Made by a program: the position numbers and the translations under genes
Part shown: in pieces, positions 45,599 through 55,116 of the stretch
How the letters are laid out: the number at the start of each line of letters is the position of its first letter
How positions within the stretch are numbered: position 1 is the first letter of the stretch
The notes under the pieces: model-generated
What the model saw: the letters and a program-made list of their open reading frames with translations, nothing else
The model's database searches: none
Told to the model about the DNA's origin: nothing
Source: Desulfobacterium sp.
GTDB taxonomy: Bacteria; Desulfobacterota; Desulfobacteria; Desulfobacterales; Desulfobacteraceae
Assembly (NCBI GenBank): GCA_030145245.1
Contig: JAQYWC010000044.1
Coordinates: forward strand, 116,894 to 180,893
Direction: 5' to 3'
DNA: 64,000 bases

Positions 45599-46723
45599 TT
45601 GAATAACAGGAAAAACATATCAGCCATCATTCCCGTGGCCGGTCTTTCCTCCCGGATGAAAGCGTTTAAACCGCTTTTACCCCTGGGAAAAAGATCCATC
45701 CTTGAGACAACTATTCATCTGTTCAAGCAGAATGGGATAGCCGACATTATCGTCGTAACCGGCCACAGATCAGCGGAGCTTGAGAATCGCATTACAGCAA
45801 TGGGCGCCACCTGGATCTATAATCCCGACTTCAAACAGGGCATGTTTTCAAGTATTTTAACCGGAGTCAAAAATTTAAATCATGATTGTGATGCCTTTTT
45901 CCTGCTGCCGGCGGACATCCCGGCCATCCGGGCCCATACCATCCAGGAGATGCTCAGGGCCTACCGCACCGGGAAGGCGAAAATCATCTACCCTGTGTTT
46001 GACGGCTTAAGGGGCCATCCACCGCTCATATCGACCGAATTTAAGGAACCAATAGAACACTTCACCCAGGGGGGAGGATTAAGGGCGTGCCTTGCGGATT
46101 TTGACAGCCAGGCCATGGATCTCAAGGTCTGTGACAGGGGCATTCACATGGATGCAGACACCCGGGAGGATTATGAAGCGGTCCTTGAAAAATCGAAGAA
46201 AATCAACATCCCGGAACCATGCGAGTGCATCAGCCTGCTTGAGAACAGCCCCATGGCCGATGAACGAGTCGTGAATCATTGCAAAAAAGTCGCTGAGACC
46301 GCAGTCAGAATCTGCGCCCACCTGGATCATCACCCGCCTTTACTTGATATCCATCTCATTGAGGCCGCAGCCCTTCTCCATGACATCGCAAGGAAAGAAC
46401 CGAAACATGCGGTTAAAGGCGCCGAGCTTCTACGTAATATGGGATTTTGGGAGGTGGCCGATATTGTTTTGGCGCACATGGATTTAAAAACAACGCCCGA
46501 CACCCCTTTAAATGAAAAAGAGATCGTCTATTTTGCCGACAAACTGATCGTAAATGATCAGCTGGCCCTGGATTTTGAAAAGCGATTCAAAGAAAAACAA
46601 CAGCGTTACAACACCAATGCCGATGCGGTTGAGGCCATCGGCAGACGGCTTGAAACCGCCTGCATCATCAACAATAAGCTCTCAAGGATTTTAAAGAAAG
46701 ATCTGATGGAGGTGCTTCAATAA
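45599..46723 (+). CDS. MocA-like nucleotidyltransferase - HD domain fusion (molybdopterin maturation)
   Basis: A 374-residue fusion. The N-terminal part (about 8-200) is a molybdenum-cofactor cytidylyl/NTP transferase with the loop PVAGLSSRMKAFKPLLPLG (12-30) and LLPADIP. The C-terminal part (about 215-370) is an HD phosphohydrolase domain with H227 and the HD pair at 261-262 (ALLHDIA). To my knowledge this matches the family named after D. vulgaris DVU_1551, which sits with the same aldehyde oxidoreductase cluster. The start appears to be TTG 45599; no ATG fits before the conserved loop. It is followed after 3 bases by a histidine phosphatase gene. Confidence 0.87.
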   Translation: MNNRKNISAIIPVAGLSSRMKAFKPLLPLGKRSILETTIHLFKQNGIADIIVVTGHRSAELENRITAMGATWIYNPDFKQGMFSSILTGVKNLNHDCDAFFLLPADIPAIRAHTIQEMLRAYRTGKAKIIYPVFDGLRGHPPLISTEFKEPIEHFTQGGGLRACLADFDSQAMDLKVCDRGIHMDADTREDYEAVLEKSKKINIPEPCECISLLENSPMADERVVNHCKKVAETAVRICAHLDHHPPLLDIHLIEAAALLHDIARKEPKHAVKGAELLRNMGFWEVADIVLAHMDLKTTPDTPLNEKEIVYFADKLIVNDQLALDFEKRFKEKQQRYNTNADAVEAIGRRLETACIINNKLSRILKKDLMEVLQ

Positions 46724-46726
46724 AAG

Positions 46727-47323
46727 ATGATCTATCTACTCAGACACGGTGAAATCACCGGCGCATCCACAAAACGGTTCATCGGACAGACAGATGTGGA
46801 CCTGAGCCGGACAGGCCTTGACCAGGCTGATTTCTGGCAAACGTATTTTTCAGGGATTCCCCTTGACCAGGTGTTTTCAAGTCCCCTATCAAGGACAGTT
46901 CGCACGGCTGAAATCGTATCCGGCCTTGCCCGGGAGGAGATCACCCTGGTGGAGAAATTAAAGGAGATCAACCTGGGTGAATGGGATGGAAAAACCGTTA
47001 AGGAAGTAAAAGAAAGTTTTCCCGGCGAATGGGAAAAGAGGGGCCATGACCTGACAGGTTACAGGCCGCCCCAGGGGGAGAGCTTTTCCGACCTTTCCCA
47101 GCGAATCCTGCCGGTTTTTCAAAGACTATCAGCCGATCATCCAGGCAACATCCTCATCGTTGCCCATGCCGGGGTCAACCGAATGATCCTGTGCCGTCTG
47201 CTGAACAAAAAGCTGGAAGATCTATTCACCATCCCCCAGGCATATGGGTGCCTGAATATCATAGATAATGGGGGAAAAGAACTCCGGGTTCAAGATATCA
47301 ATCTTAAACCCGGAGCAATCTGA
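46727..47323 (+). CDS. Histidine phosphatase (CobC/alpha-ribazole phosphatase-like)
   Basis: A 198-residue phosphatase with the RHG motif at 6-8 (IYLLRHGEIT), SPLSRTVRTAEIV, the acidic LKEINLGEWDGK and the late catalytic His in IVAHAGVNR, all intact. Position after the MocA-HD gene suggests a role in molybdenum cofactor processing or nucleotide clean-up; this is inference. It converges on xdhC with the repeat/hairpin element between them. Confidence 0.86.
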   Translation: MIYLLRHGEITGASTKRFIGQTDVDLSRTGLDQADFWQTYFSGIPLDQVFSSPLSRTVRTAEIVSGLAREEITLVEKLKEINLGEWDGKTVKEVKESFPGEWEKRGHDLTGYRPPQGESFSDLSQRILPVFQRLSADHPGNILIVAHAGVNRMILCRLLNKKLEDLFTIPQAYGCLNIIDNGGKELRVQDINLKPGAI

Positions 47324-47350
47324 GTTCCATCAACGACGGTGGCACACCGG

Positions 47351-47480
47351 ACGGGGTCAGGCTTTTCTTATTGAGCATTCCATTATCAAACCGACAAAAC
47401 GACATACGGGGTCAGGCTTTTCTTATTGAGCATTCCATTATCAAACCGACAAAAAGGGCAATAAGGAAAGCCTGACCCCG
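47351..47480. repeat. REP-like element: tandem 55-base repeat plus inverted copy
   Basis: Two copies, 49 bases identical, start at 47351 and 47406 with ACGGGGTCAGGCTTTTC. A shorter inverted copy ends the element at 47459-47480 (AAGCCTGACCCC). The second copy and the inverted copy can fold into a stem of about 20 bp. GGGGTCAGG-type ends are typical of REP sequences moved by REP-associated tyrosine transposases. Lying between convergent genes, it may also stop transcription from both sides. Confidence 0.8.
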
Positions 47481-47504
47481 CTTACGATGACCCCGTTTAC
47501 GCGT

Positions 47505-48545
47505 TTACGAGGAAAACCGGGCCTGGATCAGTTCGGCCACAATGCTCACAGCGATCTCAGCCGGGGTCTGGGCCCCAATGGAAAGACCAATGGGGGCATA
47601 GACCTGGTCCAGCCGCTCCTGGGTGACGCCCTGGGTGAGCAGGTAGTCATAGATGGTCTTTTTCTTGGATTTGCTGCCGATCATGCCGATATAGGTGGCG
47701 TCGGTTTTAAGGGCCTGCTCCAAAATGAGGCGATCGTAAAGATGCCCCCGGGTCATCACCACGATATAACTGCCATGGCCAATGGTAAACCGGTCAAAGC
47801 AGTTCTCAAAATTGTCCACCACATGGACTTCAGCCATGGGAAAGCGCGCTTCATTGGCAAACTCCGCCCGGTCGTCCATGACGACGATCTTAAATCCGGT
47901 GCCCTGGGCAAGCCTTGCGGTTTCAATGCCCAGGTGCCCTGCCCCAAGGATATAAAGGGTCCCGTTGAACTGGGCCGGCTCCACAAAAAATGTTCCCTCA
48001 TCGATATTGATCAGACCGGGGGAGCGCATCAGTCCTGCCTGCTCTGACAGGTGGGCAACGGTTTGATCGGTCAGCTTCAAAGCACCGGTCTGGTCCCTGC
48101 CTGAAATAATGCAGCGCTCCATCTCAAAACTTGTGCGGTTTTCCTGGCTCAGCCGGCTGACCATGAAGCCGTTCTGGTTCTGGCCAAGCATCGCAAGCAG
48201 CTTTGAGAATATCTCAATATTGCCCTCTGTGGCCGGCAGATATTCCAGGAGCAGGGTGACATTGCCGCCGCAGACCATATCCATGTCCGCGTATGCCTTG
48301 GAATCCAGGGTGAATTCCCGGATGGAAGCGCCTTTTTTGGTCTCAAAAAATTCCCTGGCAAGCTCCTGCACATGGGCTTCCACCCAGCCCCCGCCAATGG
48401 TGCCGGTGATATGGCCATCTTCATGGACAAGCATTTTGGTTCCGGCCGATCTCGGGGCAGACCCCTGCTTACTCAATATGGTGGCCATGACCACAGGTTT
48501 TCCCTGGTTCAAACTATTCTGTAACTCTTCAATGTTCTTGCGCAT
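47505..48545 (-). CDS. xdhC: XdhC/CoxI-family molybdenum cofactor maturation protein
   Basis: A 346-residue protein. The N-terminal XdhC/CoxI domain has GSAPRSAGTKMLV and GTIGGGWVEA. The C-terminal Rossmann part (XdhC_C) has LYILGAGHLGIETARLA, then MTRGHLYD and IGAQTPAEIAVSI. XdhC binds and protects Mo cofactor, helps in its sulfuration, and hands it to molybdenum hydroxylases. It is the last gene of the nine-gene aldehyde oxidoreductase operon and overlaps the ligase gene before it by 17 bases. Confidence 0.93.
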   Translation of the reverse strand: MRKNIEELQNSLNQGKPVVMATILSKQGSAPRSAGTKMLVHEDGHITGTIGGGWVEAHVQELAREFFETKKGASIREFTLDSKAYADMDMVCGGNVTLLLEYLPATEGNIEIFSKLLAMLGQNQNGFMVSRLSQENRTSFEMERCIISGRDQTGALKLTDQTVAHLSEQAGLMRSPGLINIDEGTFFVEPAQFNGTLYILGAGHLGIETARLAQGTGFKIVVMDDRAEFANEARFPMAEVHVVDNFENCFDRFTIGHGSYIVVMTRGHLYDRLILEQALKTDATYIGMIGSKSKKKTIYDYLLTQGVTQERLDQVYAPIGLSIGAQTPAEIAVSIVAELIQARFSS

Positions 48546-49860
48546 CTTCTACTCTCTTTATTTTGCGTTTTATCGGGTTTGAAAAAAGTTTTTTACTGGA
48601 AGGATAAACATCATTCAAGCTTAACACCCCCTGCTCCAATGGCTGCTTCAGACAAGGGATTTCACGGAGCTTCTCCCTGATGGCAAAATCAAGGCCATTG
48701 TTAATCCCGGCCCCGGGCACAGACCAGAACCCAATGTTCATGAGGTATCTGTTGTCCTGCCGCTCAATGCTCACCTCATAATCCATGATCTCATCCAGCT
48801 GAAAAATCGCCTCATCCATCTCGTCCAGGCGCAGCTCGCCTTGTTCCAGTTTGTACACGCTGCGGCCTTGGACCCTGTCCAGGCGTCTTAAATTTGATCC
48901 ACAGGCGCACCGTTCAGTGAGAAACCGGGAGACATCCCCGGTCCGGTAGCGGATCAGGGGCATGCCCTTCCGGGTCAGGGTGGTGAGGACGATCTCTCCC
49001 TGGCAGCCATCCGGTACGGGCCTGCCCCGGCTGTCCACGATTTCCAGGTAAAGGTCCGCCTCCCGCAGGTGGCATCCCTCCAAAGCCCGGCACTCCACCC
49101 CTCCGCCAAGGCCAGTTTCGGTGAGACCGTAATGGTTGAACACAGGGCAGTTCCAGGCCCTGTTGATGGCCCCGATTATGGAGCGGGGCACATAATCCCC
49201 ACTTAAAAGCACGCTTTTAATTTGGCCCGGAACGATCTTCCCGGACCAGCGGGCAAGGCTTAGCACCTGAACCGGCAGGCCGATGAGGCAATCGATACCC
49301 AGGTCATTGATCTTTTCGATCACCTGCCCGGGATCTTCCACCAGGCCGTGGACCACAGCCTCACATCCGATCCGCCCAAGCCCCGTGGACAGTCTTTCCC
49401 CCACAGATCCAAGGTTGGGTCCGGGCATGAGCACCATCACCCGCTGGCCGGGTTTTACCAGGGCTTTCATGCCCCGGGCAAAGAAATCAGCCGTCAGCTC
49501 CAGGTCGTCCAGGGTAAAGTAGATCCGCTTGGGGGTGGCCGTGGTGCCGGACGTCTGAAGGGTGACGACCCTTGCGATCTCACCCTGGGAGACACAGAGC
49601 ATCTGCAAGGCCGAGGTTGCAAGATCCCCGGGATAGGTAAACGGCAGGCGGGTAATATCAGCCATGGATTTCAGGGCATGGGGATCCACGTCCTTTAACC
49701 TGCGCTGGTAAAACGGGCTCTTCTTCCGTGCCAGGGCCAGGGTCTTGCCCAGCATGGTCAGCTGATAGTCGTGGAGAGTTGCCGCATCCGGCACACCTCC
49801 CTTGGGAAGGCCGATTTTTGCGGCCATCCACTCCTCTAACGGGGTCATATCCATGGTCAT
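48529..49860 (-). CDS. AMP-dependent CoA-ligase-like protein (DVU_1553-type)
   Basis: A 443-residue adenylate-forming enzyme related to phenylacetate-CoA ligase. The phosphate-binding loop is LQTSGTTATPKR, and NHYGLTETGLGG follows. Near the C-terminal part it has CACGSNLRRLDRVQGR. ATG 49860 overlaps the radical-SAM gene stop as ATGA. Its association with molybdenum hydroxylase clusters is known to me from Desulfovibrio. The acyl substrate is unknown, and it may act on a cofactor precursor rather than a fatty acid. Confidence 0.87.
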   Translation of the reverse strand: MTMDMTPLEEWMAAKIGLPKGGVPDAATLHDYQLTMLGKTLALARKKSPFYQRRLKDVDPHALKSMADITRLPFTYPGDLATSALQMLCVSQGEIARVVTLQTSGTTATPKRIYFTLDDLELTADFFARGMKALVKPGQRVMVLMPGPNLGSVGERLSTGLGRIGCEAVVHGLVEDPGQVIEKINDLGIDCLIGLPVQVLSLARWSGKIVPGQIKSVLLSGDYVPRSIIGAINRAWNCPVFNHYGLTETGLGGGVECRALEGCHLREADLYLEIVDSRGRPVPDGCQGEIVLTTLTRKGMPLIRYRTGDVSRFLTERCACGSNLRRLDRVQGRSVYKLEQGELRLDEMDEAIFQLDEIMDYEVSIERQDNRYLMNIGFWSVPGAGINNGLDFAIREKLREIPCLKQPLEQGVLSLNDVYPSSKKLFSNPIKRKIKRVEDAQEH

Positions 49861-51311
49861 TGTTTCCTGTAAAGGCTCCTTCCCTGGACATCGGTAAGGT
49901 TATACATGCAAAACGGGATCAACCCGCCCTCAGGGGAAAGCACATGGATACAGCAGTCCCGAACCCGTTCCAGATCCAGGTTCCACACATCCTGAAAAGC
50001 CATGCAGGAGATGGAAAACATATGGGTCTTTAACCGGCTCAAGAACATGTCCAGATCCAAAGGCTGGCCTGCTCCCGGCGAAGCCGATGCCATGGACTGC
50101 AAGGTAAATGCAGGCGTTGGCTGCACCGTGTTTTCCGGTTCCTGCTTTTCACTGTGTCCTGTTTCCGTATGATGTTGATATTCGTTCTCCTTTACCAAAG
50201 GAGAGGCCCATTGCCTGGCTGTAAATTCGATGGTTTTGCTTGCGCCCTTGTGACCGTTCTCAAGTTCTGCGCCGGGTTGGTGGCGGGTCAGGGGCTTAAG
50301 CTCTCCATCGGGCATAAGCACAAAATTGCCATGGAATGAGCATAGGGCGTTCTCTCAGCCAGGGGGGCGAAAATGCACGGCCCTTATACCAGTCTGGTCT
50401 TCCACAGCCTGGATCACCTGGGGCAATGTGATTCGGTCCTTGTCTGCAGGCGGCTTGGGATAGCGGCCGAAATAGCTGACCGGCTGGAAATGCACGCCCC
50501 GCACATGGGGACAGTTTTCCAGGCCAAAGCGGATGATATCTCCGATCTGGTGATCGTTTACCCCGGGCACCAGGGTGGGCACCAGCACCACCCCCAGGTT
50601 ATGGGACCGGCAGTTGGCAATGGCCCTCTCTTTTATGGCCGCAAGTTTTCTGCCCCGGAGTTCAAGATGAACGTTGTCATCCACCCCGTCAAACTGCAAA
50701 AACACACTGTCCAGCCCCGCCTCTTTCAACCGGCCTGCAAAATCAGCCTCTTCGGCCAGACGCAGGCCGTTGGTATTCACCTGGATAAAGCCGAATCCCA
50801 TCTCCTTGCCCATGGCGATGATCTGGGGAAGGTCATCCCGGACCGTGGGTTCTCCGCCGGAAAGCTGGATATTGCACCCTCCCCCGGTAAGGTGCCTGAT
50901 CTCTTCATACCAGGCCCGGATCCGGTTAAGCCCCGGATCAGCCACAGCATCACCGCTGTCGGCAAAGCAGACCGGGCAGTGAAGGTTACAGCGCCAGGTG
51001 ATCTCCAGAAGCGCGGTGCAGGTGCGCTGGCGGTGATCAGGACACAGACCGCAGTCAAAGGGGCATCCCTTTTCCACAGCACTTGAATGGATTTCCGGCC
51101 CGGCCGGTGTTTTGCCCCGGGTCCAGGTTTTCATGTCCGGCTCGCCCCGCCAGATAATGGTCTCCATGGGTCCGTGCTCAGGGCATTCCTTGACAAGATA
51201 GACCCCATCGATCTTCTCGACCCTTGTTGCGGAAAGCTTTTTCAGGCAATAGGGACAGAGACTCTGGGTGTGGGCCGGGAAAGCGAAACTATATTCTTTT
51301 TCAGTCGTCAT
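49857..51311 (-). CDS. trsS: Radical SAM protein read through an in-frame TGA (TrsS-type selenoprotein)
   Basis: A 484-residue protein if the TGA at 50355-50357 is selenocysteine (U319). The N-terminal zinc-ribbon-like cysteines (CPYC, GCPFDCGLC) precede the radical SAM motif C108-x3-C112-x2-C115 (WRCNLHCPVCFADSG) and LSGGEPTV. After the TGA the same frame continues ENALCSFHGNFVLMPDGELK and ends with the conserved FSISCMAFQDVWNLDLER ... CCIHV. Without read-through it would be cut to 318 residues, leaving a separate 154-residue frame with no plausible start. From memory, NCBI names this family 'radical SAM (seleno)protein TrsS'. It overlaps both neighbours in the operon. Its reaction is unknown. 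Confidence 0.83.
50328..50348 (-). promoter_or_regulatory. Possible SECIS element after the trsS TGA (weak)
   Basis: In the mRNA GCC-CU-AUG, loop CUCAUUC, then CAU-GGC: six pairs with a two-base bulge, starting 7 bases after the UGA. The loop is about 15 bases away, slightly short of the usual range, and has no G in its first two bases unless the closing G is counted. Much less convincing than the hairpin at 7243-7259. Confidence 0.35.
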
Positions 51312-51756
51312 CTCTGGCCTGGCCCGGATCTATGCCATGTTCCACCAAGAGCTGCATCACCTTATCATAGGTGTCGGCAATGAGCTGGCCGCAGCGGGGT
51401 GCCATCTCCACGGACCCGGCCTTGTTCTCAGTAATCTCATGGCAGAGGCTGCCCCCATATTCCTTGGTCTGTTCGGCAAACCATTCGTTCAGTTCAGCCA
51501 GCATGGGTTTAAACGCTTCCAGGGCCTGCTCATCATCGCCGCCCTTGCCCGCATAAAGGGCCAGGACGCAGGCACCGCCGCCCATGGCACCGCAGGAGCC
51601 GGAGGAGTCCCCCAGGCCCTTGGCAAGCCCTGCCATGGCCCGGACCAGCGGGGGATTCTCCCTGCCCTGCTCCTCCAGGGCCATGATCATCATCATCTGG
51701 CTGCATGGGTAGCCTTTTGCCTGTAACGGCAGCAGGCGCATTATGGTATCACTCAT
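51301..51756 (-). CDS. C_GCAxxG_C_C family protein (DVU_1555-type)
   Basis: A 151-residue protein with the conserved cysteines of the family: C18 (GYPCSQ), C55 and C63 (SCGAMGGGAC), C105 (SLCHEI) and C122 (RCGQL). This pattern suggests a metal or Fe-S cluster site. Its ATG overlaps the methyltransferase stop as ATGA, and its 3' end overlaps the radical-SAM gene by 11 bases. Function in aldehyde oxidoreductase maturation is inferred from constant gene neighbourhood. Confidence 0.9.
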   Translation of the reverse strand: MSDTIMRLLPLQAKGYPCSQMMMIMALEEQGRENPPLVRAMAGLAKGLGDSSGSCGAMGGGACVLALYAGKGGDDEQALEAFKPMLAELNEWFAEQTKEYGGSLCHEITENKAGSVEMAPRCGQLIADTYDKVMQLLVEHGIDPGQARDDD

Positions 51757-52502
51757 CTTTTCTTCTCAACTCCTCTCAAACAATTATTCCCGGCTATGAT
51801 TCTGAAATACCCCGGGCGACTAGCTTTGATGATTTCACAGGTCTTGCGGGCGGATCCACAGTCCTGGCCAAACACCCCGGCCCAGAACTTCTCCAGGGAA
51901 CCATGGTCAAACACGGCCTGTCCTGCCAGCTGGGTCAACACAGGGGAGAGATCCTCCCATATTATATGGTCAAAGCCGGCCCCGGCCACAAGGGCTTCCA
52001 TCTCCGCCCGGCCCACAGCCTTGCGGAACCCGCAGGCCAGGGGAATGTTCTTCATTTGGTCACTGTATTTTGTTTCCCGGGGATAGATATCGCAGAGCAC
52101 CAGGACGCCCCCGGGTTCAAGCACCCGCTGGAACTCGGCCAGGGTGGCTGCCATGTCGGGCGTCAGCGAGAGCACGCACTCACAGAACAGGGCGTTAAAG
52201 CTTGCGGACCGGAACGGCATGTTCTGGGCCGTGGCCTGCACGACCGGAACGTCCGAACCCGACCGGAGCAGCTCAAAATCCATATCAAGACCCAGGGAGC
52301 ACACGGAGAACTCCCTTGCCAGCATCCCGGCTGCCGCGCCATACCCGCACCCCACATCAAGGACCCTGTCTCCGGGTTGAAGCCCGGCTTTTACAGCCGA
52401 CTCCCGGGTGAGCCCAAGCCCGCCCGGGCGGAGCACCGGCCCGGTCAGATCCCGGAGAGCACGGCGTTTATACAGGGGCGTTGACATCCCGTCCGTCATC
52501 AA
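51753..52502 (-). CDS. Class I SAM-dependent methyltransferase (DVU_1556-type)
   Basis: A 249-residue methyltransferase with SAM motif I VLDVGCGYGAAAG (about 48-60), LGLDMDFELL and a motif IV-like FNALFCECVLSL. It lies 3 bases after the small redox protein gene, and its stop overlaps the C_GCAxxG gene. I believe partners of TrsS of this kind have been called TrsM, but I leave the symbol open. The methyl acceptor is unknown, possibly a cofactor intermediate or small metabolite. Confidence 0.87.
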   Translation of the reverse strand: MMTDGMSTPLYKRRALRDLTGPVLRPGGLGLTRESAVKAGLQPGDRVLDVGCGYGAAAGMLAREFSVCSLGLDMDFELLRSGSDVPVVQATAQNMPFRSASFNALFCECVLSLTPDMAATLAEFQRVLEPGGVLVLCDIYPRETKYSDQMKNIPLACGFRKAVGRAEMEALVAGAGFDHIIWEDLSPVLTQLAGQAVFDHGSLEKFWAGVFGQDCGSARKTCEIIKASRPGYFRIIAGNNCLRGVEKKR

Positions 52503-52504
52503 CC

Positions 52505-52717
52505 TTACTTATCCTCCAGCAATTTTTCCACTTCCAGCATCTTGCCAAGGGCGATCTCCTCCGGCACCAGGACCATGCCGCATTCAGGGCAGCAGGGAAG
52601 CTCAACCGTGAAACTGCCGTTCATGTAATCGATCCTCACCTTGTCAAGCTTGAGGAGCGCATCACAAGATAGACATTTCCACTCCTTGTTCTCCTCTATT
52701 CCCAGGTTGGTTATCAT
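52505..52717 (-). CDS. Small cysteine-rich redox protein (DVU_1557-type)
   Basis: A 70-residue protein. ATG 52717 overlaps the preceding gene's stop as ATGA and follows a G-rich ribosome site, so the frame opening at 52750 is rejected. Two CxxC pairs (WKCLSCDALL and LPCCPECGM) suggest a rubredoxin- or zinc-ribbon-like fold. In this operon it may carry electrons or bind metal during cofactor assembly. Confidence 0.87.
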   Translation of the reverse strand: MITNLGIEENKEWKCLSCDALLKLDKVRIDYMNGSFTVELPCCPECGMVLVPEEIALGKMLEVEKLLEDK

Positions 52718-55008
52718 GCGTTTCCCCCCATGATCTGCATACGATGACAATAGCTGTTATAAATATGGTATCCGTTTTCAGCCAATGAATATTCGACCCA
52801 GAAGGTTACCATAAACGGCCGGTGGCTGGCCAGGAAATGACCGCTCTCCCGGCTTTCCATTTTTCGCCCTGTCTCTTCGGCATGGGCAATGGTTTCCCGG
52901 ATGTCCGAATGCAGGATCCGCCTCTGGTCCAATTTTGCCTGCACCTCCGGGCTGATATGGAGCATGCTCTCCGTTCCAGCTTCCGCTGCCTGGTTCCACA
53001 CCTGATCCAGGAGGTCTCGCTTGAGCCTGGCCCTGTTTTCCCGGCTGTCCGACAGCCCGGTCTTCACCCGGGCGGCCGGATCAGGCCCCACCGAACCCTG
53101 GGGAAAGATGAAATCAAGCAGATGGGCCGTGCGCTTGCCCGCGCCCTTGAGACTCTCCCGGCACATGGCGCAATAGGCCAGATAATCAAGATCACTCTCA
53201 GCGGTTCTGCGCTCAAGCTGCTTTTCGGCAAGCGTGGGATTGGCATTTTCCATGAGCCCGCCAAATCCGCAGCATTCGGTCTTTTCCCGGCTAAACTCAA
53301 GCTCCTCTATACAGATGCCAAGCTTGACGGCCAGGCTCCTGGCCGCATCCTGGAGTTGGGGCTCATGGCGGGAGGTGCAGGGGTCATGGATCGCCATGGT
53401 GGTTCCCACGGGTTTGGCTGCATCCACGGGCAGCTCACACTGATCCATCACCTGCCACAAAGAAATAACATCGATATTGGGCAAATAGCGCCTGAACATA
53501 TCCAGGCAGGAGGAACAGGCCAGGATCATCCGGGGTTCCCCCATCTTTTGCCAGTTTTCTTCCAGCAGCGAGATCGCTTCCCTGGTTTTTGCCTCGTTCC
53601 CGGACCAGTGGGCCGGGGCTGCGCAGCACTGGAGCATGAGACCGGTATCTTCTGCCCAGTTGTTGCGTAAAAAAGAGTAGGTCTGGATCACATGCTCAGG
53701 ATTTGATCCGCTCAACTGGCAGCCGGGGAAAAATGCAAACCGGCTCGTTTCCTTATCCGGTGCGTGCCGGGCAAGCATGAACGACTCTGAGTTGCTGAAC
53801 GCCATATCCTGGAGGGCAAATTCATGGGCGGACGGCGGCATTTTCTTGCGTTCAACAAGGTCCCTCCTGGCATCCAGGCAAAGGTCCGCCATGGGGAAGT
53901 TCTCCGGGCATATCTCCTGGCACAACCCGCACAGGCTGCACGTATTGACCATGAGATTGGCGGCATGGTTGCCCATGACAATGGCGGCGTTGTTGTAGAT
54001 CTCCCGGGCATACCGCTTGGGATAGCCCTTAAAATAATCCAGATAGGGACACACCTTCAGGCATTCCAGACATTGGCACTGGATACAGCGTTGGGCCTCG
54101 GCCCGGGCCTCGTCAATGGTGTATCCCTTTTCCCCGTTACCCGGCAGAACTTCGGGCAAGGGCTCGATATCTTCAATATTGGTAAAAAGCCGGGTGGGGT
54201 ATGGTCCCTCGTCCTGGCGGCCCTCCACCAGGCCGACCTTCTGGGTAAACCGCTCCATGGAAAGGGCCGCTGCCCTGCCCTGGAACGCCTGGTTCACCGG
54301 TGACAGCCTGCCATGGTCATCACAGGCCCCGCCTCCAAACACGCCATCATTTCCCAGGGCAAATGTCTTGTCAGAAGGCTTTCCCCCCTGGGCCATGCGG
54401 GCACCATTGGGGCTGTCCAATCCCAGATAGACGGCGGAGAACTCCTCCAGCAAAGGAACGAGCAGGCCCTGCCCCATCTTCTTGTTTTCAACCTTCAGGC
54501 CCAGAGTGCCGAGGATCCCAAGCTCCTGTTCCAGGATATCCTTTGGAAGCGTGGTGTCGGGAACCTCCCACAGACTGCCCCCAAGTTTATCCTGGGAACT
54601 GAACAGGGTGACATCATAGCCTTTACGCAAAAGTTCCAGGGCCGCCACCAGGGAACTCAACCCCTCCCCCACCACAGCCATGCGCTCACTTTTCTTCGGC
54701 ATGGGGATCACCCGGATCCGGGGCTTGGGCTGATTCACGCAGGTTCTTTCCAGCTCCCCCATGCGGATGCCGCCGCCAAGGGTGCTCCTGAGACAGCTGT
54801 CTTCACAGGGATGGTCACAGATCCGGCCCAAAATCCCGGGAAACGGCAGGGTCTTGTTCAGGGTTTTCCAGGCATCATTCCATCTCCCCTTACCCACCTG
54901 GAGAACAAAGGTGCGTGCATCCACGTGCAGGGGACAGGCAGACCGGCAGGCCGGGGCCTCCTCCTGAATACAGTGCTTTTCCACTTGGCGCAGTGTTTTC
55001 TGATCCAT
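52714..55008 (-). CDS. FAD/Fe-S pyridine nucleotide-disulfide oxidoreductase with dicluster and CCG domains
   Basis: A 764-residue multi-domain protein. The N-terminal GltD-like Fe-S domain has cysteines in CRSACP and CDHPCEDSC. A flavin-binding Rossmann segment follows (AVVGEGLSSLVAALELL). A dicluster ferredoxin region has CIQCQCLECLKVCP and CSLCGLCQEICP. The C-terminal part has HdrB/D-type CCG motifs (FPGCQL, LQCCAAP, DPCTSRHE, ECCGFGG, AYCAMC). ATG 55008 follows GAGGAG. It probably passes electrons between the aldehyde oxidoreductase and other carriers; the partner is inferred from position. Confidence 0.9.
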   Translation of the reverse strand: MDQKTLRQVEKHCIQEEAPACRSACPLHVDARTFVLQVGKGRWNDAWKTLNKTLPFPGILGRICDHPCEDSCLRSTLGGGIRMGELERTCVNQPKPRIRVIPMPKKSERMAVVGEGLSSLVAALELLRKGYDVTLFSSQDKLGGSLWEVPDTTLPKDILEQELGILGTLGLKVENKKMGQGLLVPLLEEFSAVYLGLDSPNGARMAQGGKPSDKTFALGNDGVFGGGACDDHGRLSPVNQAFQGRAAALSMERFTQKVGLVEGRQDEGPYPTRLFTNIEDIEPLPEVLPGNGEKGYTIDEARAEAQRCIQCQCLECLKVCPYLDYFKGYPKRYAREIYNNAAIVMGNHAANLMVNTCSLCGLCQEICPENFPMADLCLDARRDLVERKKMPPSAHEFALQDMAFSNSESFMLARHAPDKETSRFAFFPGCQLSGSNPEHVIQTYSFLRNNWAEDTGLMLQCCAAPAHWSGNEAKTREAISLLEENWQKMGEPRMILACSSCLDMFRRYLPNIDVISLWQVMDQCELPVDAAKPVGTTMAIHDPCTSRHEPQLQDAARSLAVKLGICIEELEFSREKTECCGFGGLMENANPTLAEKQLERRTAESDLDYLAYCAMCRESLKGAGKRTAHLLDFIFPQGSVGPDPAARVKTGLSDSRENRARLKRDLLDQVWNQAAEAGTESMLHISPEVQAKLDQRRILHSDIRETIAHAEETGRKMESRESGHFLASHRPFMVTFWVEYSLAENGYHIYNSYCHRMQIMGGNA

Positions 55009-55116
55009 CTTTCTCCTCATACGACAAGGGGCGGTTCCGCCATATGCCGGAACCGCCCTTTGTTAATTATATCATGCCCCACGATTCACCATGGGGCATA
55101 TTGTCGGCAATGCCGG

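Noticed and set aside
47351..47480. CRISPR array
   Set aside because: Only two direct copies with a 6-base gap and no spacers; better explained as a REP-like element.
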